Of a stretch of 64,000 nt of DNA, positions 37,520 to 46,591 are shown piece by piece; positions within the stretch are counted from its first letter, which is position 1, and the number at the start of each line of letters is the position of its first letter. Origin of the DNA: Phenylobacterium haematophilum (GTDB lineage Bacteria; Pseudomonadota; Alphaproteobacteria; Caulobacterales; Caulobacteraceae); contig NZ_JACIDK010000003.1 in assembly GCF_014196295.1 (NCBI RefSeq), positions 310,001 to 374,000 of the forward strand, in the 5' to 3' direction. The translations under genes were made by a program, and so were the position numbers. The notes under the pieces are model-generated. The model was not told where the DNA came from. It saw only the letters and a program-made list of their open reading frames with translations, and searched no databases.

Positions 37520-37531
37520 GGGCCAAAGAAA

Positions 37532-37555
37532 AACCCCTCCCGCGAGGGAGGGGTT
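37532..37555. terminator. Bidirectional terminator between znuD and the DUF4167 gene
   Basis: AACCCCTCCC (37532-37541) and GGGAGGGGTT (37546-37555) pair with a GCGA loop, between two convergent genes. Both flanks are A/T-rich (AAAGAAA left, GTTTT further right). It closely resembles the hairpin at 7993-8015. Confidence 0.75.
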
Positions 37556-37583
37556 GATCGTTTTCAGAGCCTAGGCGCTGGCC

Positions 37584-38606
37584 TCAGGCCTCTTCAGTCT
37601 CGTTCGAAGAAGCTTCACCGCCCTCGAAGCTGCGCGGGGCGCGGCGACGGCGAGCCTTGGGCTTTTCTTCACCCTCGGCGGCGGGACCTTCGGTTTTGGG
37701 CGCGCGCGGCGCGCGCGGGGCCTTCAGGAAGGCGGGGGCGTGGCTTTCGCCGCCATCCTCGTCACGCAGCACGGGCGAAGCTTGCTGTTCGGCGGGCACC
37801 AGCGGCGCGGCCTTCGGTTCGACCACGGCCAGCGGATCGCGCTCCGGGCGGTCCTGCCGCTCGGCCCGGTCCTGGCGCTCGCCGCGGTCCTCGCGGTCCC
37901 GGCGACCTTCGAACCGTTCGCTGCGGGGACGGTCGTCACGGTCGCGGCGATCTTCGCGCTCGGCGCGGGGGCGGTCGTCACGAGGACGCTCGTCGCGGGG
38001 GCGGTCATCGCGCTGACGGTCGTCGCGGGGCCGGTCGTCGCGGTCGCGATAACGCTCGTTGCGGTCGCGGTTGCGGCCTTCGAACCGGTCGTTGCGTTGG
38101 CGGTCGTCGCGGTCGCGGTTGCGGTCGTCGCGCGGACGATCCTGGCGATCGTCGCGGTCGCGCCAGCGCTCGCCACGGGCCTGCTGGCCTTCGCCTTCGC
38201 CGTTCTCGCCGGATTCAGCAGCCTCGTTGGCCGCCGCTTCAGCTTCCGCCGCCGCAGCCTGGGCGCCGCTCTCGTCCTCGAAGTCGATGTCGAGGCCGCC
38301 AGAATAGTTGTCGCGGCCGAGAATCTCGGCGGCGGGTTTGTTCGGCTGCATGGCGCGCACGGTGCGGAAATAATGCTCGGCGTGCTGCAGGTAATTTTCG
38401 GCCAGAACCCGGTCGCCGGCGGACGAAGCGTCCCGAGCCAACTGCTGGTACTTTTCGAAGACGTGCTGGGCGTTGCCGCGCACCTTCACGCCGTCAGGAC
38501 CGTTCGAATCGAAGGCCCTGTTCGCGTTCTGCTGCTGAGGCTTTCCGCCGCCGCCGCCGCCACGATTGCGGCCGCGCTGGCGCTTCATACCCTTGAAATC
38601 TCTCAT
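37584..38606 (-). CDS. DUF4167 protein with long charged disordered tail
   Basis: The 340-residue protein begins with the DUF4167 domain: a basic Arg/Gly start 'MKRQRGRNRGGGGGGKPQQ' then 'VFEKYQQLARDASSAGDRVLAENYLQHAEHYFR' (about 45-85). From about 110 on it is almost wholly low-complexity: repeats of RDRDD, RPRDD and RDERPRDD, then an Ala/Pro/Lys C-terminus 'KPKARRRRAPRSF'. Such mixed-charge tails suggest RNA binding or condensate formation. The gene is conserved next to prmC-prfA in alphaproteobacteria, of unknown function. Start ATG 38606; ATG seven codons in (MKRQRG) is possible. Confidence 0.9.
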   Translation of the reverse strand: MRDFKGMKRQRGRNRGGGGGGKPQQQNANRAFDSNGPDGVKVRGNAQHVFEKYQQLARDASSAGDRVLAENYLQHAEHYFRTVRAMQPNKPAAEILGRDNYSGGLDIDFEDESGAQAAAAEAEAAANEAAESGENGEGEGQQARGERWRDRDDRQDRPRDDRNRDRDDRQRNDRFEGRNRDRNERYRDRDDRPRDDRQRDDRPRDERPRDDRPRAEREDRRDRDDRPRSERFEGRRDREDRGERQDRAERQDRPERDPLAVVEPKAAPLVPAEQQASPVLRDEDGGESHAPAFLKAPRAPRAPKTEGPAAEGEEKPKARRRRAPRSFEGGEASSNETEEA

Positions 38607-38854
38607 TCTCTGTGTCCACCGCCGCTTCGGCCTCGCCGGGAAGCGCGCGGTCTATCCTCTCGCCTTGATCGGGCCGTATCGCCCGTAAGTCCGTGTTGAA
38701 GACGTAAGTGTTCTCCGTCGTCCGCCCTGACCTTGAGGCGCGAGACACGCTAAGCCTGCGCGCCGCCGGTACGGCTTTCCGTCCTGGTTTCTCAGGGCGG
38801 CCCAAACCTCTAGCACCGGCGAATTGGGTGGAGACGAGATAGAGACTTAGCGAT

Positions 38855-39724
38855 TCACTTGCGCGTTTCCAAGGGGTTTTTCACGCCCACAACGACGCGG
38901 TCGTTGGTCGACAAATCCTTGATCGTCCAGACTTCACTGCCGCCTGCTTCATTGAACAGGGCCTCGACCTGTTCCTTCTGGTCGTAACCGATCTCGACTG
39001 CAAAGAGGCCGCCGGGCTTCAGCACGCGCATGATTTCGGGAGCCAGATGGCGGTAGGCGTCCAGGCCGTCGGCGCCGCCATCCAGCGCCAGACGCGGGTC
39101 GAATTGGCGCACCTCGGGCTCAAGCGTCTCGATCACGTCACTGGCGATGTAGGGCGGGTTGGAGACGATGACGTCGAAGCTGGCGTCTTGCAGTCCGGCG
39201 GTCCAGTCGCCGCGGGCGAAGGCGACGCGGCCGGCAAGGCCGAGGTTCGAGGCGTTCTCGCGCGCCACGGCCAGAGCTTCGTCCGAGATGTCGGTGGCCA
39301 AGCCCTTGGCGGCCGGCCGTTCGGCCAGGATCGACAGGATGATCGCGCCCGAACCGACCCCCAGGTCGAGGATGTCGAAGGCCATGTGTTCCGGGAACTG
39401 CTTGAGTACGTAGTCGACGATGACCTCGGTCTCCGGCCGCGGGGTCAGGACGTCGGCATTCACCGCCAGCATGACCTTCCAGAAGCCCTTGCGGCCTAGG
39501 ATGTGGCTGACAGGTTCACGCCGCTCGCGGCGCGAGATGTAGTCGGCCAGGCGCTCCTCCTGTTCGGGCGTCAGGGCGCGGTGCGGGTCGGTGACGATGT
39601 CAGCGCGGGTGGCGTCGGCGGCGGCCTCGACCAGCAGGCGCGCGTCGATCACCGGCCCCACGAGGCCGACGGCCTCCAGGCGAGTCTTGGCCGACTGCCA
39701 GGCTTGCAGGAGGGTGAGCGTCAT
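38855..39724 (-). CDS. prmC: Release-factor glutamine methyltransferase PrmC
   Basis: PrmC methylates the glutamine of the GGQ motif in release factors RF1 and RF2, raising termination efficiency. The 289-residue protein has SAM motif I 'ILDLGVGSGAIILSILAE' (118-135) and the catalytic 'VIVSNPPYIAS' (NPPY 189-192), plus the N-terminal helical recognition domain and 'GRKGFWKVMLAVNADVLTPRPETE'. I chose ATG 39724; the longer in-frame extension belongs to a neighbouring gene. Its target gene, prfA, is 2.1 kb away on the same strand, with two genes between. Confidence 0.96.
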   Translation of the reverse strand: MTLTLLQAWQSAKTRLEAVGLVGPVIDARLLVEAAADATRADIVTDPHRALTPEQEERLADYISRRERREPVSHILGRKGFWKVMLAVNADVLTPRPETEVIVDYVLKQFPEHMAFDILDLGVGSGAIILSILAERPAAKGLATDISDEALAVARENASNLGLAGRVAFARGDWTAGLQDASFDVIVSNPPYIASDVIETLEPEVRQFDPRLALDGGADGLDAYRHLAPEIMRVLKPGGLFAVEIGYDQKEQVEALFNEAGGSEVWTIKDLSTNDRVVVGVKNPLETRK

Positions 39725-40497
39725 GCGGTGGGCTCCAGGGACGGCATGGTGGCGGCGTCGCCGATCGTGACCCGTCCAGAATCGGTAACGTGAACATAGA
39801 CGCCCAGGTTCATGTGCCCATAGTTGTCGAACAGCGCCTTGACCACATCCATGTCCCGCTCGGCGGTTTCGGGGTTCACGTGGGTGGCGGCGCAGCGGAC
39901 AATCGGTTTGAACACCTTGGCGCGGGCGAAGCCGACCATGAGCTCGCGGCCCTCCCAGTCGTTCTCGACCCACGCGGGCCAGCCTTCGACATAGAGATTG
40001 CCGCGGAAGCGCAGCGGATCCACCGGTCGGCCGATCTTGGTCTCCAGGTCGCGGACGCTGGACAGATTGATGATCGACACGTGGCCCTGCGGGTGGTCCA
40101 TGAACCGGTAGCCGGGGGCCTCGAGCACCTTGAGCTCGCCGCGGACCTCTTCGCCCAGCAGCGCGGTCAGCCAACTGGCGAAGGCGGCGCGGCCGTCAGC
40201 CTGCTGCAGCGAGCCGCTGAAGTCGGGCTGGCCCTGCGCTGTCGCTGTCAGAACGCCGCTGGTCTCGTCGTAGCGGGTCCTGGCCTTGGCCACCTCGGCG
40301 ATGGACATCAGCACCGTGAACTTCTGCTTGGGAATGTACGCCGGCGCGGCCGCATCGAAGCCGGAAGGACCGTTCTCGACCGCGTAGAGCCGGTCGAAGG
40401 GGAACGGTCCGCCGACCGTCAGTTCGGCGTGATCGAGGCGCTCGGGCGTGAAGCCTTTGACGGGGTGGCGGTAAAGCGCGGCGATGTGACCGGTCAT
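39721..40497 (-). CDS. MOSC domain protein
   Basis: The 258-residue protein has the MOSC N-terminal barrel 'MTGHIAALYRHPVKGFTPERLDHAEL' and the C-terminal MOSC domain, with 'RFRGNLYVEGWPAWVENDW', 'VGFARAKVFKPIVRCAATHVNPETAERD'. The Cys in 'IVRCAATHV' is the expected molybdenum ligand of mARC/YcbX-type enzymes, which reduce N-hydroxylated compounds. ATG 40497 is chosen over upstream options. Its end overlaps the prmC start by four bases, so it precedes prmC in the same transcript. Confidence 0.88.
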   Translation of the reverse strand: MTGHIAALYRHPVKGFTPERLDHAELTVGGPFPFDRLYAVENGPSGFDAAAPAYIPKQKFTVLMSIAEVAKARTRYDETSGVLTATAQGQPDFSGSLQQADGRAAFASWLTALLGEEVRGELKVLEAPGYRFMDHPQGHVSIINLSSVRDLETKIGRPVDPLRFRGNLYVEGWPAWVENDWEGRELMVGFARAKVFKPIVRCAATHVNPETAERDMDVVKALFDNYGHMNLGVYVHVTDSGRVTIGDAATMPSLEPTA

Positions 40498-40637
40498 GTG
40501 CCCTTCGTCTTCCCTGAGCCTGCAACGGATGGATTGTCTTGGCACAGTCACGCGCGCGCCGGTAGCTGTCTGGCCGGCGGAACGCTGGCATGATCGGCGT
40601 GTTCCAGCCTGTCTGGGGCGGCGGTAAGAGGGTGCGG

Positions 40638-41837
40638 ATGTCGGAGCGGGAAGAGCGAACGGCGTGGGACCGCGCCGTCGGAATCTTCTGGCGGGCCGCG
40701 CCGTGGGTCGGACTGATCGCCATGACCGAGCTGTGGCGGCGCAGCCGCCAACGTGTCAGCGGCAGGCTGAGCGTCGACGTCATCGCCACGCCCGCGGCGT
40801 TCGAAAAGGCCGAGCCGCGGCGCGGGCGGGTCGCCCATGGACCGCATGCCATTCCACCGAAGGGCTGGAAGGACATTGCCTGGCGCACCTATCAGGAGAT
40901 CGGCCGCGACCGGCTGCCGTCGGTCGCCGGCGGCGTGACGTTCTACACGCTGCTGGCGTTGTTTCCGGCCATGGGCGTGTTCGTCTCGCTGTACGGGCTG
41001 ATCGCCGACGTCGCTGCGGTTCAGCAGCAGCTGGCGAGCATGGCGACAGTGTTCCCCGCCGAGGTGATCAACATCGTCGGCGAGCAGATGCTGCGCCTGG
41101 CGGATCGGCCATCGGCCACGCTGTCGGTGGCGTTTGTCGTCAGCCTGTTGCTGTCGGTTTGGTCCTCGAACGCCGGCATGAAGGCGCTCTTCGACGGCCT
41201 CAACGTCGCCTACGACGAAAAGGAGAAGCGCAACTTTTTCAGCCGCTCGCTGCTGACCTACGTCTTCACGTTCGGAGCCCTGCTGTTTCTTGTGGTGATG
41301 ACCGCGGTGCTGGTCGCCGCCCCGATCGCCTTTGAGTATCTGGGGCTGAACGAATTGGCGGTGGTCTGGATTCCGCTGCGATGGCTGATCTTGCTGGCGA
41401 TGGCCGCCGGAGCATTCTGCGTGATCTATCGCTATGGCCCCTGCAGGGCGCGCGCGAAATGGTCGTGGGTGACGGTCGGAGCCGTGCTCGCGGCGGCGTT
41501 CTGGCTGCTCGGGTCGCTGGGTTTTTCCTGGTATCTCAACAATATCGCCCACTACGACGTGACTTACGGGTCGCTGGGCGCGGTGGTCGCGTTCATGACC
41601 TGGATCTGGTTCTCGGTGATGGTCGTGCTGCTGGGGGCGGAGATCAACGCCGAGATCGAACACCAGACAGCGCTAGACACCACAATCGGCCCCGAGAAGC
41701 CGATGGGCGAGCGCGGCGCGGCCATGGCCGACAGCGTCGGCCTGGCCTTCCATCTGGATGTCTCCAAGATCACCAACAAGGCGGTGAGCGACAGCCTGCG
41801 GCAGGCCGATCGCGTACGCCGGGCGCTGCGGCGCTAG
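40638..41837 (+). CDS. YihY/BrkB-family inner-membrane protein
   Basis: The 399-residue protein has the YihY/UPF0761 (formerly 'RNase BN') fold: '[42 protein letters not shown]', then six or so membrane segments with the conserved '[28 protein letters not shown]' and '[38 protein letters not shown]'. It probably transports something or supports envelope function; no substrate is known. ATG 40638 has a GAGGG site; ATG 40590 is an alternative. It is transcribed against its neighbours, and its end overlaps prfA by four bases. Confidence 0.9.
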   Translation: MSEREERTAWDRAVGIFWRAAPWVGLIAMTELWRRSRQRVSGRLSVDVIATPAAFEKAEPRRGRVAHGPHAIPPKGWKDIAWRTYQEIGRDRLPSVAGGVTFYTLLALFPAMGVFVSLYGLIADVAAVQQQLASMATVFPAEVINIVGEQMLRLADRPSATLSVAFVVSLLLSVWSSNAGMKALFDGLNVAYDEKEKRNFFSRSLLTYVFTFGALLFLVVMTAVLVAAPIAFEYLGLNELAVVWIPLRWLILLAMAAGAFCVIYRYGPCRARAKWSWVTVGAVLAAAFWLLGSLGFSWYLNNIAHYDVTYGSLGAVVAFMTWIWFSVMVVLLGAEINAEIEHQTALDTTIGPEKPMGERGAAMADSVGLAFHLDVSKITNKAVSDSLRQADRVRRALRR

Positions 41838-42910
41838 TTGAACTCGTCTTCCAGCGCAGCCAGGCGGGCGGCCTGATCCTCGGCGATCAGCGGGTTGATC
41901 ACGTCGTCGAGCGCCTCGCCCTCGATGATCTTGGCGAGGTTGTAGAGGGTCAGGTTGATCCGGTGGTCCGTCACCCGGCCTTGGGGGAAGTTGTAGGTGC
42001 GGATGCGCTCCGAACGATCGCCGGAGCCGACCTGGCTCTTGCGGGCGTCGGCGCGGGCGGTGTCGAGCGCTTCGCGCTGCTGGTCGTAGAGACGGGCCTG
42101 CAGCACCTTCAGCGCGCGCGCGCGGTTCTGGTGCTGCGACTTCTCTGACGAGGTGACCACGATGCCGGTCGGCAGGTGGGTGATGCGCACGGCCGAGTCG
42201 GTTTTGTTGACGTGCTGGCCGCCCGCGCCGGACGACCGATAGGTGTCGACGCGGATGTCCTGGTCGCGAATCTCGATCTCGACGTCCTCGACCTCGGGCA
42301 GCACGGCCACGGTGGCGGCCGAGGTGTGTATGCGGCCGCCGGCCTCGGTTTCCGGCACCCGCTGCACGCGGTGTACGCCGCTTTCGAATTTCAGCCGGCC
42401 GAACACGCCGTCGCCTGTGATCGAGGCGATGATTTCCTTGTAGCCGCCGACCTCGCCCTCGGAGACGCTGTCGATCTCGACCCGCCAGCCGTGGTTCTGA
42501 GCGTAGCGCTGGTACATGCGGAATAGGTCGCCGGCGAAGAGCGCCGCCTCGTCGCCGCCGGTGCCGGCGCGGACTTCGAGGATCGCTGAGGCGTTCTCGT
42601 CCTTGTCCTTGGGGGCGAGCAACAGGGCGACTTCGCGCTCCAGTCCCGGCAGGCGTTCGTTGAGCGCGGCCAGCTCGTCCTGCGCCATGGCGGCCATCTC
42701 GGGATCGCCGGCCTTGGCCATCTCCTCGAGCTCAGGCAGCTCCTCACGGGCGCGGGCGACGGCGCTCACCGCGTCGGCCACGGGCTTCAGTTCGGCATGT
42801 TCCTTAGACAGGCGCACGATCTCGGCGCCGTCGGTGGCCGCACCCATGCGCGCCTCGATCTCGCGGAAGCGGTCGAGGACCTGATCCAATCTGGCCTGAG
42901 GGAGACGCAC
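41834..42910 (-). CDS. prfA: Peptide chain release factor 1
   Basis: RF1 recognises UAA/UAG stops and releases the protein. The 358-residue length is normal. The GGQ motif is at 230-232 in '[21 protein letters not shown]'; the codon-recognition tripeptide is of RF1 type (P-x-T form) in '[23 protein letters not shown]'. Helical N-terminus and the C-terminal '[15 protein letters not shown]' are complete. Part of the prmC-prfA group, but now separated by the YihY and MOSC genes. Confidence 0.97.
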   Translation of the reverse strand: MRLPQARLDQVLDRFREIEARMGAATDGAEIVRLSKEHAELKPVADAVSAVARAREELPELEEMAKAGDPEMAAMAQDELAALNERLPGLEREVALLLAPKDKDENASAILEVRAGTGGDEAALFAGDLFRMYQRYAQNHGWRVEIDSVSEGEVGGYKEIIASITGDGVFGRLKFESGVHRVQRVPETEAGGRIHTSAATVAVLPEVEDVEIEIRDQDIRVDTYRSSGAGGQHVNKTDSAVRITHLPTGIVVTSSEKSQHQNRARALKVLQARLYDQQREALDTARADARKSQVGSGDRSERIRTYNFPQGRVTDHRINLTLYNLAKIIEGEALDDVINPLIAEDQAARLAALEDEFN

Positions 42911-42979
42911 GTGGTTCCAGTCGATGGTGAATGAAGGGAGGCTTCTCTAACGCCCCAGCGTCGCGCCTCCAACGAAAAA

Positions 42980-43003
42980 GGCCCTCTCCGCGAGGAGAGG
43001 GCC
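42980..43003 (-). terminator. Terminator after the small beta protein gene
   Basis: GGCCCTCTCC (42980-42989) and GGAGAGGGCC (42994-43003) form a ten-base stem with a GCGA loop; AAAAA at 42975-42979 is the T-tract on the leftward strand. It ends the 43033-43326 gene. Confidence 0.82.
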
Positions 43004-43032
43004 TTCCCGTCCGCCGGAGCGGCGAAAACGTC

Positions 43033-43326
43033 TTAGACGCGCACGCCCGAGAGCGGGGCCGAGCCGAAAGCGCCCAGCTTCACGTTGCCGCTCATGGTGT
43101 CGCCCGACACCGTCGCCGAGAACTCGAGGGTCATCGGCATCGGTTGGGTGATGGCGGTCGACCAGGTCAGGGTGTCGCCCGAAACCTTGCCTTCGATGGC
43201 TTGCTCACCCATGCGGCCCTTGGTCTGGCCGGTGAAGGTGTCGCCGCTCGTGGTGATCGAGGCTTCGACCTCTTGAGCGCCCATCGGCGAGTTGATGGTG
43301 ATCTTCCAGTTGCCGTCAGCGGACAT
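43033..43326 (-). CDS. Small beta-rich protein of unknown function
   Basis: The 97-residue protein starts 'MSADGNWKITINSPMGAQEVEASI' and continues as alternating strands with regular 'GD' turns ('SGDTFTGQTKGRMG', 'SGDTLTWSTAITQPMPMTL', 'SGDTMSGNVKLGAFG'). It has no signal peptide. The pattern fits a small lipocalin- or streptavidin-like barrel, but no family name is recognised. ATG 43326 has AGGGAGGG upstream. It has its own terminator and lies between prfA and the tandem paralogues. Confidence 0.75.
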   Translation of the reverse strand: MSADGNWKITINSPMGAQEVEASITTSGDTFTGQTKGRMGEQAIEGKVSGDTLTWSTAITQPMPMTLEFSATVSGDTMSGNVKLGAFGSAPLSGVRV

Positions 43327-43445
43327 GTGTCCCTCCCTGGGGTTTAGGCGGGGCACCTAATCAAGGCTAAGGCGAGAGCGCAAGAGGTGACGCAGGCGTC
43401 ATCTTTGACAATGTTCAATTTGAAATGCCGTTCGGGGACCGGCGT

Positions 43446-43913
43446 TCAGGCGCTGAGCGGTGGAAGCTCGCGCTCGACGAGTTCAAAGCCGACCGCCCGC
43501 AGCGCCCGACCAAGTTGTTGGATGCGCTCGTAGAATTCAACGGCCGCGTCCATCATCTCGGGCGAGGTGAAGACCGCGGCGGGGGCGATCAGGCCGCCAG
43601 GCGCGCGCTCGACAATGCCCAGGGAAATAAAAGCCTCGACATAGCGCCCAACGATTTCGGGAGGCGCGCCGATCGCCTGGTAGAGCGCCGCGTCGGTCAT
43701 CGGCAGGCTGCCCTTGTCGGGACCGATGCGGTGCAGGCCGGCATAGCGTTCGTCGCCGAGGAGGTTCTCGCCGTTCGCGCTCCAGATCGTCGTAAAGACC
43801 AGCAGGGCGAAGACGTCGCCGCCATGCAGTTTGGCGAAGGAACGAAGGGCGGCAAGGATCTCGAAGGTCCCGGTGCGTACCACGGCGCGCCTGTTGTCGG
43901 CTGCTGCGTCCAT
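43446..43913 (-). CDS. Unknown protein, paralogue A of a tandem pair
   Basis: The 155-residue protein is not recognised as a named family. It contains 'RRAVVRTGTFEILAALRSFAKLHGGDVFALLVFTTIW', 'LLGDERYAGLHRIGPDK', then a helical piece, 'GIVERAPGGLIAPAAVFTSPEMMDAAVEFYERIQQL' and 'RAVGFELVE'. The middle (short helices then a 'GIVERAPGGLIAP' wing) resembles a winged helix. It shares this layout with the next gene (43984-44457), pointing to a local duplication. Start ATG 43913 follows GTGGGGG; GTG 43925 is an alternative. Confidence 0.72.
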   Translation of the reverse strand: MDAAADNRRAVVRTGTFEILAALRSFAKLHGGDVFALLVFTTIWSANGENLLGDERYAGLHRIGPDKGSLPMTDAALYQAIGAPPEIVGRYVEAFISLGIVERAPGGLIAPAAVFTSPEMMDAAVEFYERIQQLGRALRAVGFELVERELPPLSA

Positions 43914-43983
43914 GATCGCCCCCACGAATTGCGTTCGCCGAACGACCTATGCGAACCGGCGTGGCCCTGGTCAACCGTCCAGG

Positions 43984-44457
43984 TTAGTCGCCGAAGGAGA
44001 AACCGGCCGCGCGCATTGATGTGACCATCTGCACCACGCTCTCATAGAGTTCGCTCGTGCCCTGGAGCATCTCGGGTTGGGTGAAGACCGCGGTCGGCAC
44101 CACCAGCTTGCCTGAAACCTCCTCGGCCAGCCCCTTCTCGAGCAGGCGCTTTACGTAGGTCTGCAGGATGTCGGCTGGCATCGGCAGGGCGGCGCGGAGC
44201 TCTTCGATGCTGGCGGGCTTGCGCAGGACGTCCGGCGGGATCGATTTGAGCTGGACATAGCGCTGGTCGCCGATCAGGTGGCTCGAGTTCAGCACCCAGA
44301 GGGCGGTGAACACGAAATACTCGATGACGTCGTCGCCGTGGACCCTAGCCATGGCCCGCGAGATCTTGGTCATCTCAGTGGCGACGATGCGAACGACGGC
44401 GCGGCGGGTGTCCGCTGGAACCGGAGAGAAGGTAGTCAAATCGATACCCCAGAGCAC
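43984..44457 (-). CDS. Unknown protein, paralogue B of a tandem pair
   Basis: The 157-residue protein lines up with paralogue A along its length: 'RRAVVRIVATEMTKISRAMARVHGDDVIEYFVFTALWVLN', 'LIGDQRYVQLKSIPPDVLRKPASIEELRAALPMP', 'KGLAEEVSGKLVVPTAVFTQPEMLQGTSELYESVVQ', 'RAAGFSFGD'. Shared anchors are RRAVVR, HG-DV, FT-W, GD-RY, P-AVFT-PEM and RA-GF. No known motif; a winged-helix regulator is a guess. Start ATG 44457. A 70-base gap separates the two. Confidence 0.72.
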   Translation of the reverse strand: MLWGIDLTTFSPVPADTRRAVVRIVATEMTKISRAMARVHGDDVIEYFVFTALWVLNSSHLIGDQRYVQLKSIPPDVLRKPASIEELRAALPMPADILQTYVKRLLEKGLAEEVSGKLVVPTAVFTQPEMLQGTSELYESVVQMVTSMRAAGFSFGD

Positions 44458-44526
44458 TCATCACAAGGTCTAGGGCATTTTTTCGAGCGCGAATAGCGGC
44501 CCGACAAAGTTCGCATAACGTGTGAT

Positions 44527-45669
44527 CTATTCGGCGGCTTGCAGCGCGGCCTGCTCGGCCTTGGCGAGCTCGGCGGCCTTGGCTTCGACCAATTCGACGA
44601 TGTGATCGACCATCCGCTCGTTGTCCATCTTGTGGTCCGGCTTGCCGGCCAGATAGACCATGCCCGCGCCCTTGCCGCCTCCGGTGAAGCCGACGTCGGT
44701 CATCAGGGCCTCGCCCGGGCCGTTGACCACGCAGCCGATGATCGAAAGGCTCATCGGGGTGGCGATGTGGGCCAGACGCTGTTCCAGCGCCTCGACCGTA
44801 GCGATGACGTTGAAGCCCTGCCGCGCGCAGGAGGGGCAGGCGATGATGTTGACGCCGCGATGGCGCAGACCCAACGACTTCAGGATGTCGAAGCCGACCT
44901 TGATCTCCTCGACCGGGTCGGCGGCCAGGCTGACGCGGATCGTATCGCCGATGCCGGCCCAGAGCAGCGAGCCCATGCCGATCGCCGACTTCACCGTTCC
45001 GGTGCGTAGGGCGCCCGCTTCGGTGATGCCGACGTGCAGCGGGCAGTCAATGGCCTCGGCCAGTTGCTGATAGGCGGCGACGGTCATGAAGGGGTCGGAC
45101 GCCTTCACGCTGATCTTGAACTCGTGGAAGTCGTTGTCCTGCAGGATGCGGGCGTGGTCGAGAGCGCTCTCGACCATGGCGGCGGGGCAGGGCTCGCCAT
45201 ACTTTTCCAGCAGATGCGGTTCGAGGCTGCCGGCGTTGACGCCGATCCGCATCGAACAGCCGTGGTCGCGGGCGGCCTGGATGACCTCGCGCACGCGGTC
45301 GGGGGAGCCGATGTTGCCGGGATTGATCCGCAGGCAGGCCGCGCCAGCCTTCGCCGCTTCGATGCCGCGCTTGTAATGGAAGTGGATGTCGGCCACGAGC
45401 GGGACCTTGGCCTCGCGGGCGATAGCCTTGAACGCTTCGGTGGAATCGACGTCGGGGCAGGACACGCGGACGATATCGGCCCCGGCCTCTTCGAGCTGAC
45501 GGATCTGATCGATGGTCGCCGCCGCGTCAGCCGTCAGCGTGTTGGTCATCGACTGGACCGTGATCGGGGCGTCGCCGCCCACCTCGACCTTGCCGACGCG
45601 GATCTTGCGCGAGACCCGGCGGTCGATCGCGCGCCAGGGACGGACGTGGGTGTGATCTTGCACGGTCAT
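44527..45669 (-). CDS. ispG: 4-hydroxy-3-methylbut-2-en-1-yl diphosphate synthase IspG (GcpE)
   Basis: IspG performs the penultimate step of the MEP isoprenoid pathway: reductive ring opening of MEcPP to HMBPP using a [4Fe-4S] cluster. The 380-residue protein has a TIM-barrel part ('[15 protein letters not shown]', '[14 protein letters not shown]', '[10 protein letters not shown]') and a C-terminal ferredoxin-type domain with cluster cysteines C278, C281 and C313 and E320 in '[12 protein letters not shown]' and '[11 protein letters not shown]'. Start ATG 45669. It ends 69 bases from the paralogue pair and lies downstream of the LOG-family gene. Confidence 0.97.
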   Translation of the reverse strand: MTVQDHTHVRPWRAIDRRVSRKIRVGKVEVGGDAPITVQSMTNTLTADAAATIDQIRQLEEAGADIVRVSCPDVDSTEAFKAIAREAKVPLVADIHFHYKRGIEAAKAGAACLRINPGNIGSPDRVREVIQAARDHGCSMRIGVNAGSLEPHLLEKYGEPCPAAMVESALDHARILQDNDFHEFKISVKASDPFMTVAAYQQLAEAIDCPLHVGITEAGALRTGTVKSAIGMGSLLWAGIGDTIRVSLAADPVEEIKVGFDILKSLGLRHRGVNIIACPSCARQGFNVIATVEALEQRLAHIATPMSLSIIGCVVNGPGEALMTDVGFTGGGKGAGMVYLAGKPDHKMDNERMVDHIVELVEAKAAELAKAEQAALQAAE

Positions 45670-45747
45670 GGCCTCGAAAATAAGGGCTTCCGCAGGAAAA
45701 CGCGAGGCCGCGCCGCGCCGCAGCGGAGCGGCGGGCCTCGCGTGGCG

Positions 45748-46536
45748 TCAGGCGAGGTCCTGGCCGTGCTTGACCCCGCCGGCGACCAGCTGGGTCCAGA
45801 CCTGTTCGGCGCTCTCGGCGAAGCTGAAGAGCTCAACATCAGAGGCCTTGATCATGCCCTCAGCGATCATGGCGTCGAAGTTGATCACCGAGCGCCAATA
45901 GGCCTCGTCGAACAGCACGACCGGTATCCGCGGCGCCTTGTCGGTCTGGCGAAGCGTGAGGATCTCGAACAGCTCGTCCAGTGTGCCGAAGCCGCCCGGG
46001 AACACCACCAGGGCGTTGGCGCGCATGGCCAGGTGCATCTTGCGCATGGCGAAGTAGTGGAAGCGGAAGGTCAGGTCCGGCGTCGAATAGGCGTTCGGCT
46101 CCTGCTCGAAAGGCAGGGTGATGTTGAACCCGACCGACGGCGCACCGGCGTCGGCCGCGCCGCGGTTGGCGGCTTCCATCACGCCCGGGCCGCCGCCGGT
46201 GGCGATGACGTTGTCGCGCGGGCCGCCGTTGCTGAGTAGCGCGCCGCCACGCTGGGAGGCGATTTTGCCGAACTCGCGGGCGGCTGCGTACCAGTCCGCA
46301 TGGCGGCCTGGGCCGGCTTCGGAAATCCGGGCGCTGCCGAACACCACGATGGTCGAGCGCACGCCCCAGGCGCGCAGAGCCTCTTCGGCCTTGGCGTATT
46401 CCAGCAGGAAGCGGACGCCGCGCATGGAGTCGCTGAGCAGGAAATCCTCGTCGAGCGCGGCCAGCCGATAGGATGGGGCGGCCATCTGCGCGGCGTTGCT
46501 GGGGTGCTCTCCGCCGGTTGTGACGCCTGCGACCAT
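45748..46536 (-). CDS. LOG-family protein (TIGR00730-like nucleoside 5'-phosphate phosphoribohydrolase)
   Basis: The 262-residue Rossmann-fold protein has the lonely-guy motif 'VVFPGGFGTLDELFEIL' (178-192) plus 'GGGPGVMEAANRGAADAGAPSVGFNI' and 'STIVVFGSARI'. LOG enzymes release cytokinin-like free bases from nucleoside monophosphates; related YgdH/PpnN enzymes split pyrimidine/purine nucleotides. This longer version, with the N-terminal 60 residues, resembles PpnN-type proteins. ATG 46536 has a GGAGG site. It lies between ispG and the RodZ-like gene, all leftward. Confidence 0.88.
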   Translation of the reverse strand: MVAGVTTGGEHPSNAAQMAAPSYRLAALDEDFLLSDSMRGVRFLLEYAKAEEALRAWGVRSTIVVFGSARISEAGPGRHADWYAAAREFGKIASQRGGALLSNGGPRDNVIATGGGPGVMEAANRGAADAGAPSVGFNITLPFEQEPNAYSTPDLTFRFHYFAMRKMHLAMRANALVVFPGGFGTLDELFEILTLRQTDKAPRIPVVLFDEAYWRSVINFDAMIAEGMIKASDVELFSFAESAEQVWTQLVAGGVKHGQDLA

Positions 46537-46591
46537 GACTGAACCTCCGTACTGAATCGGAGGGCAACTTCGCCGAGACGGCCCCGAGAGG

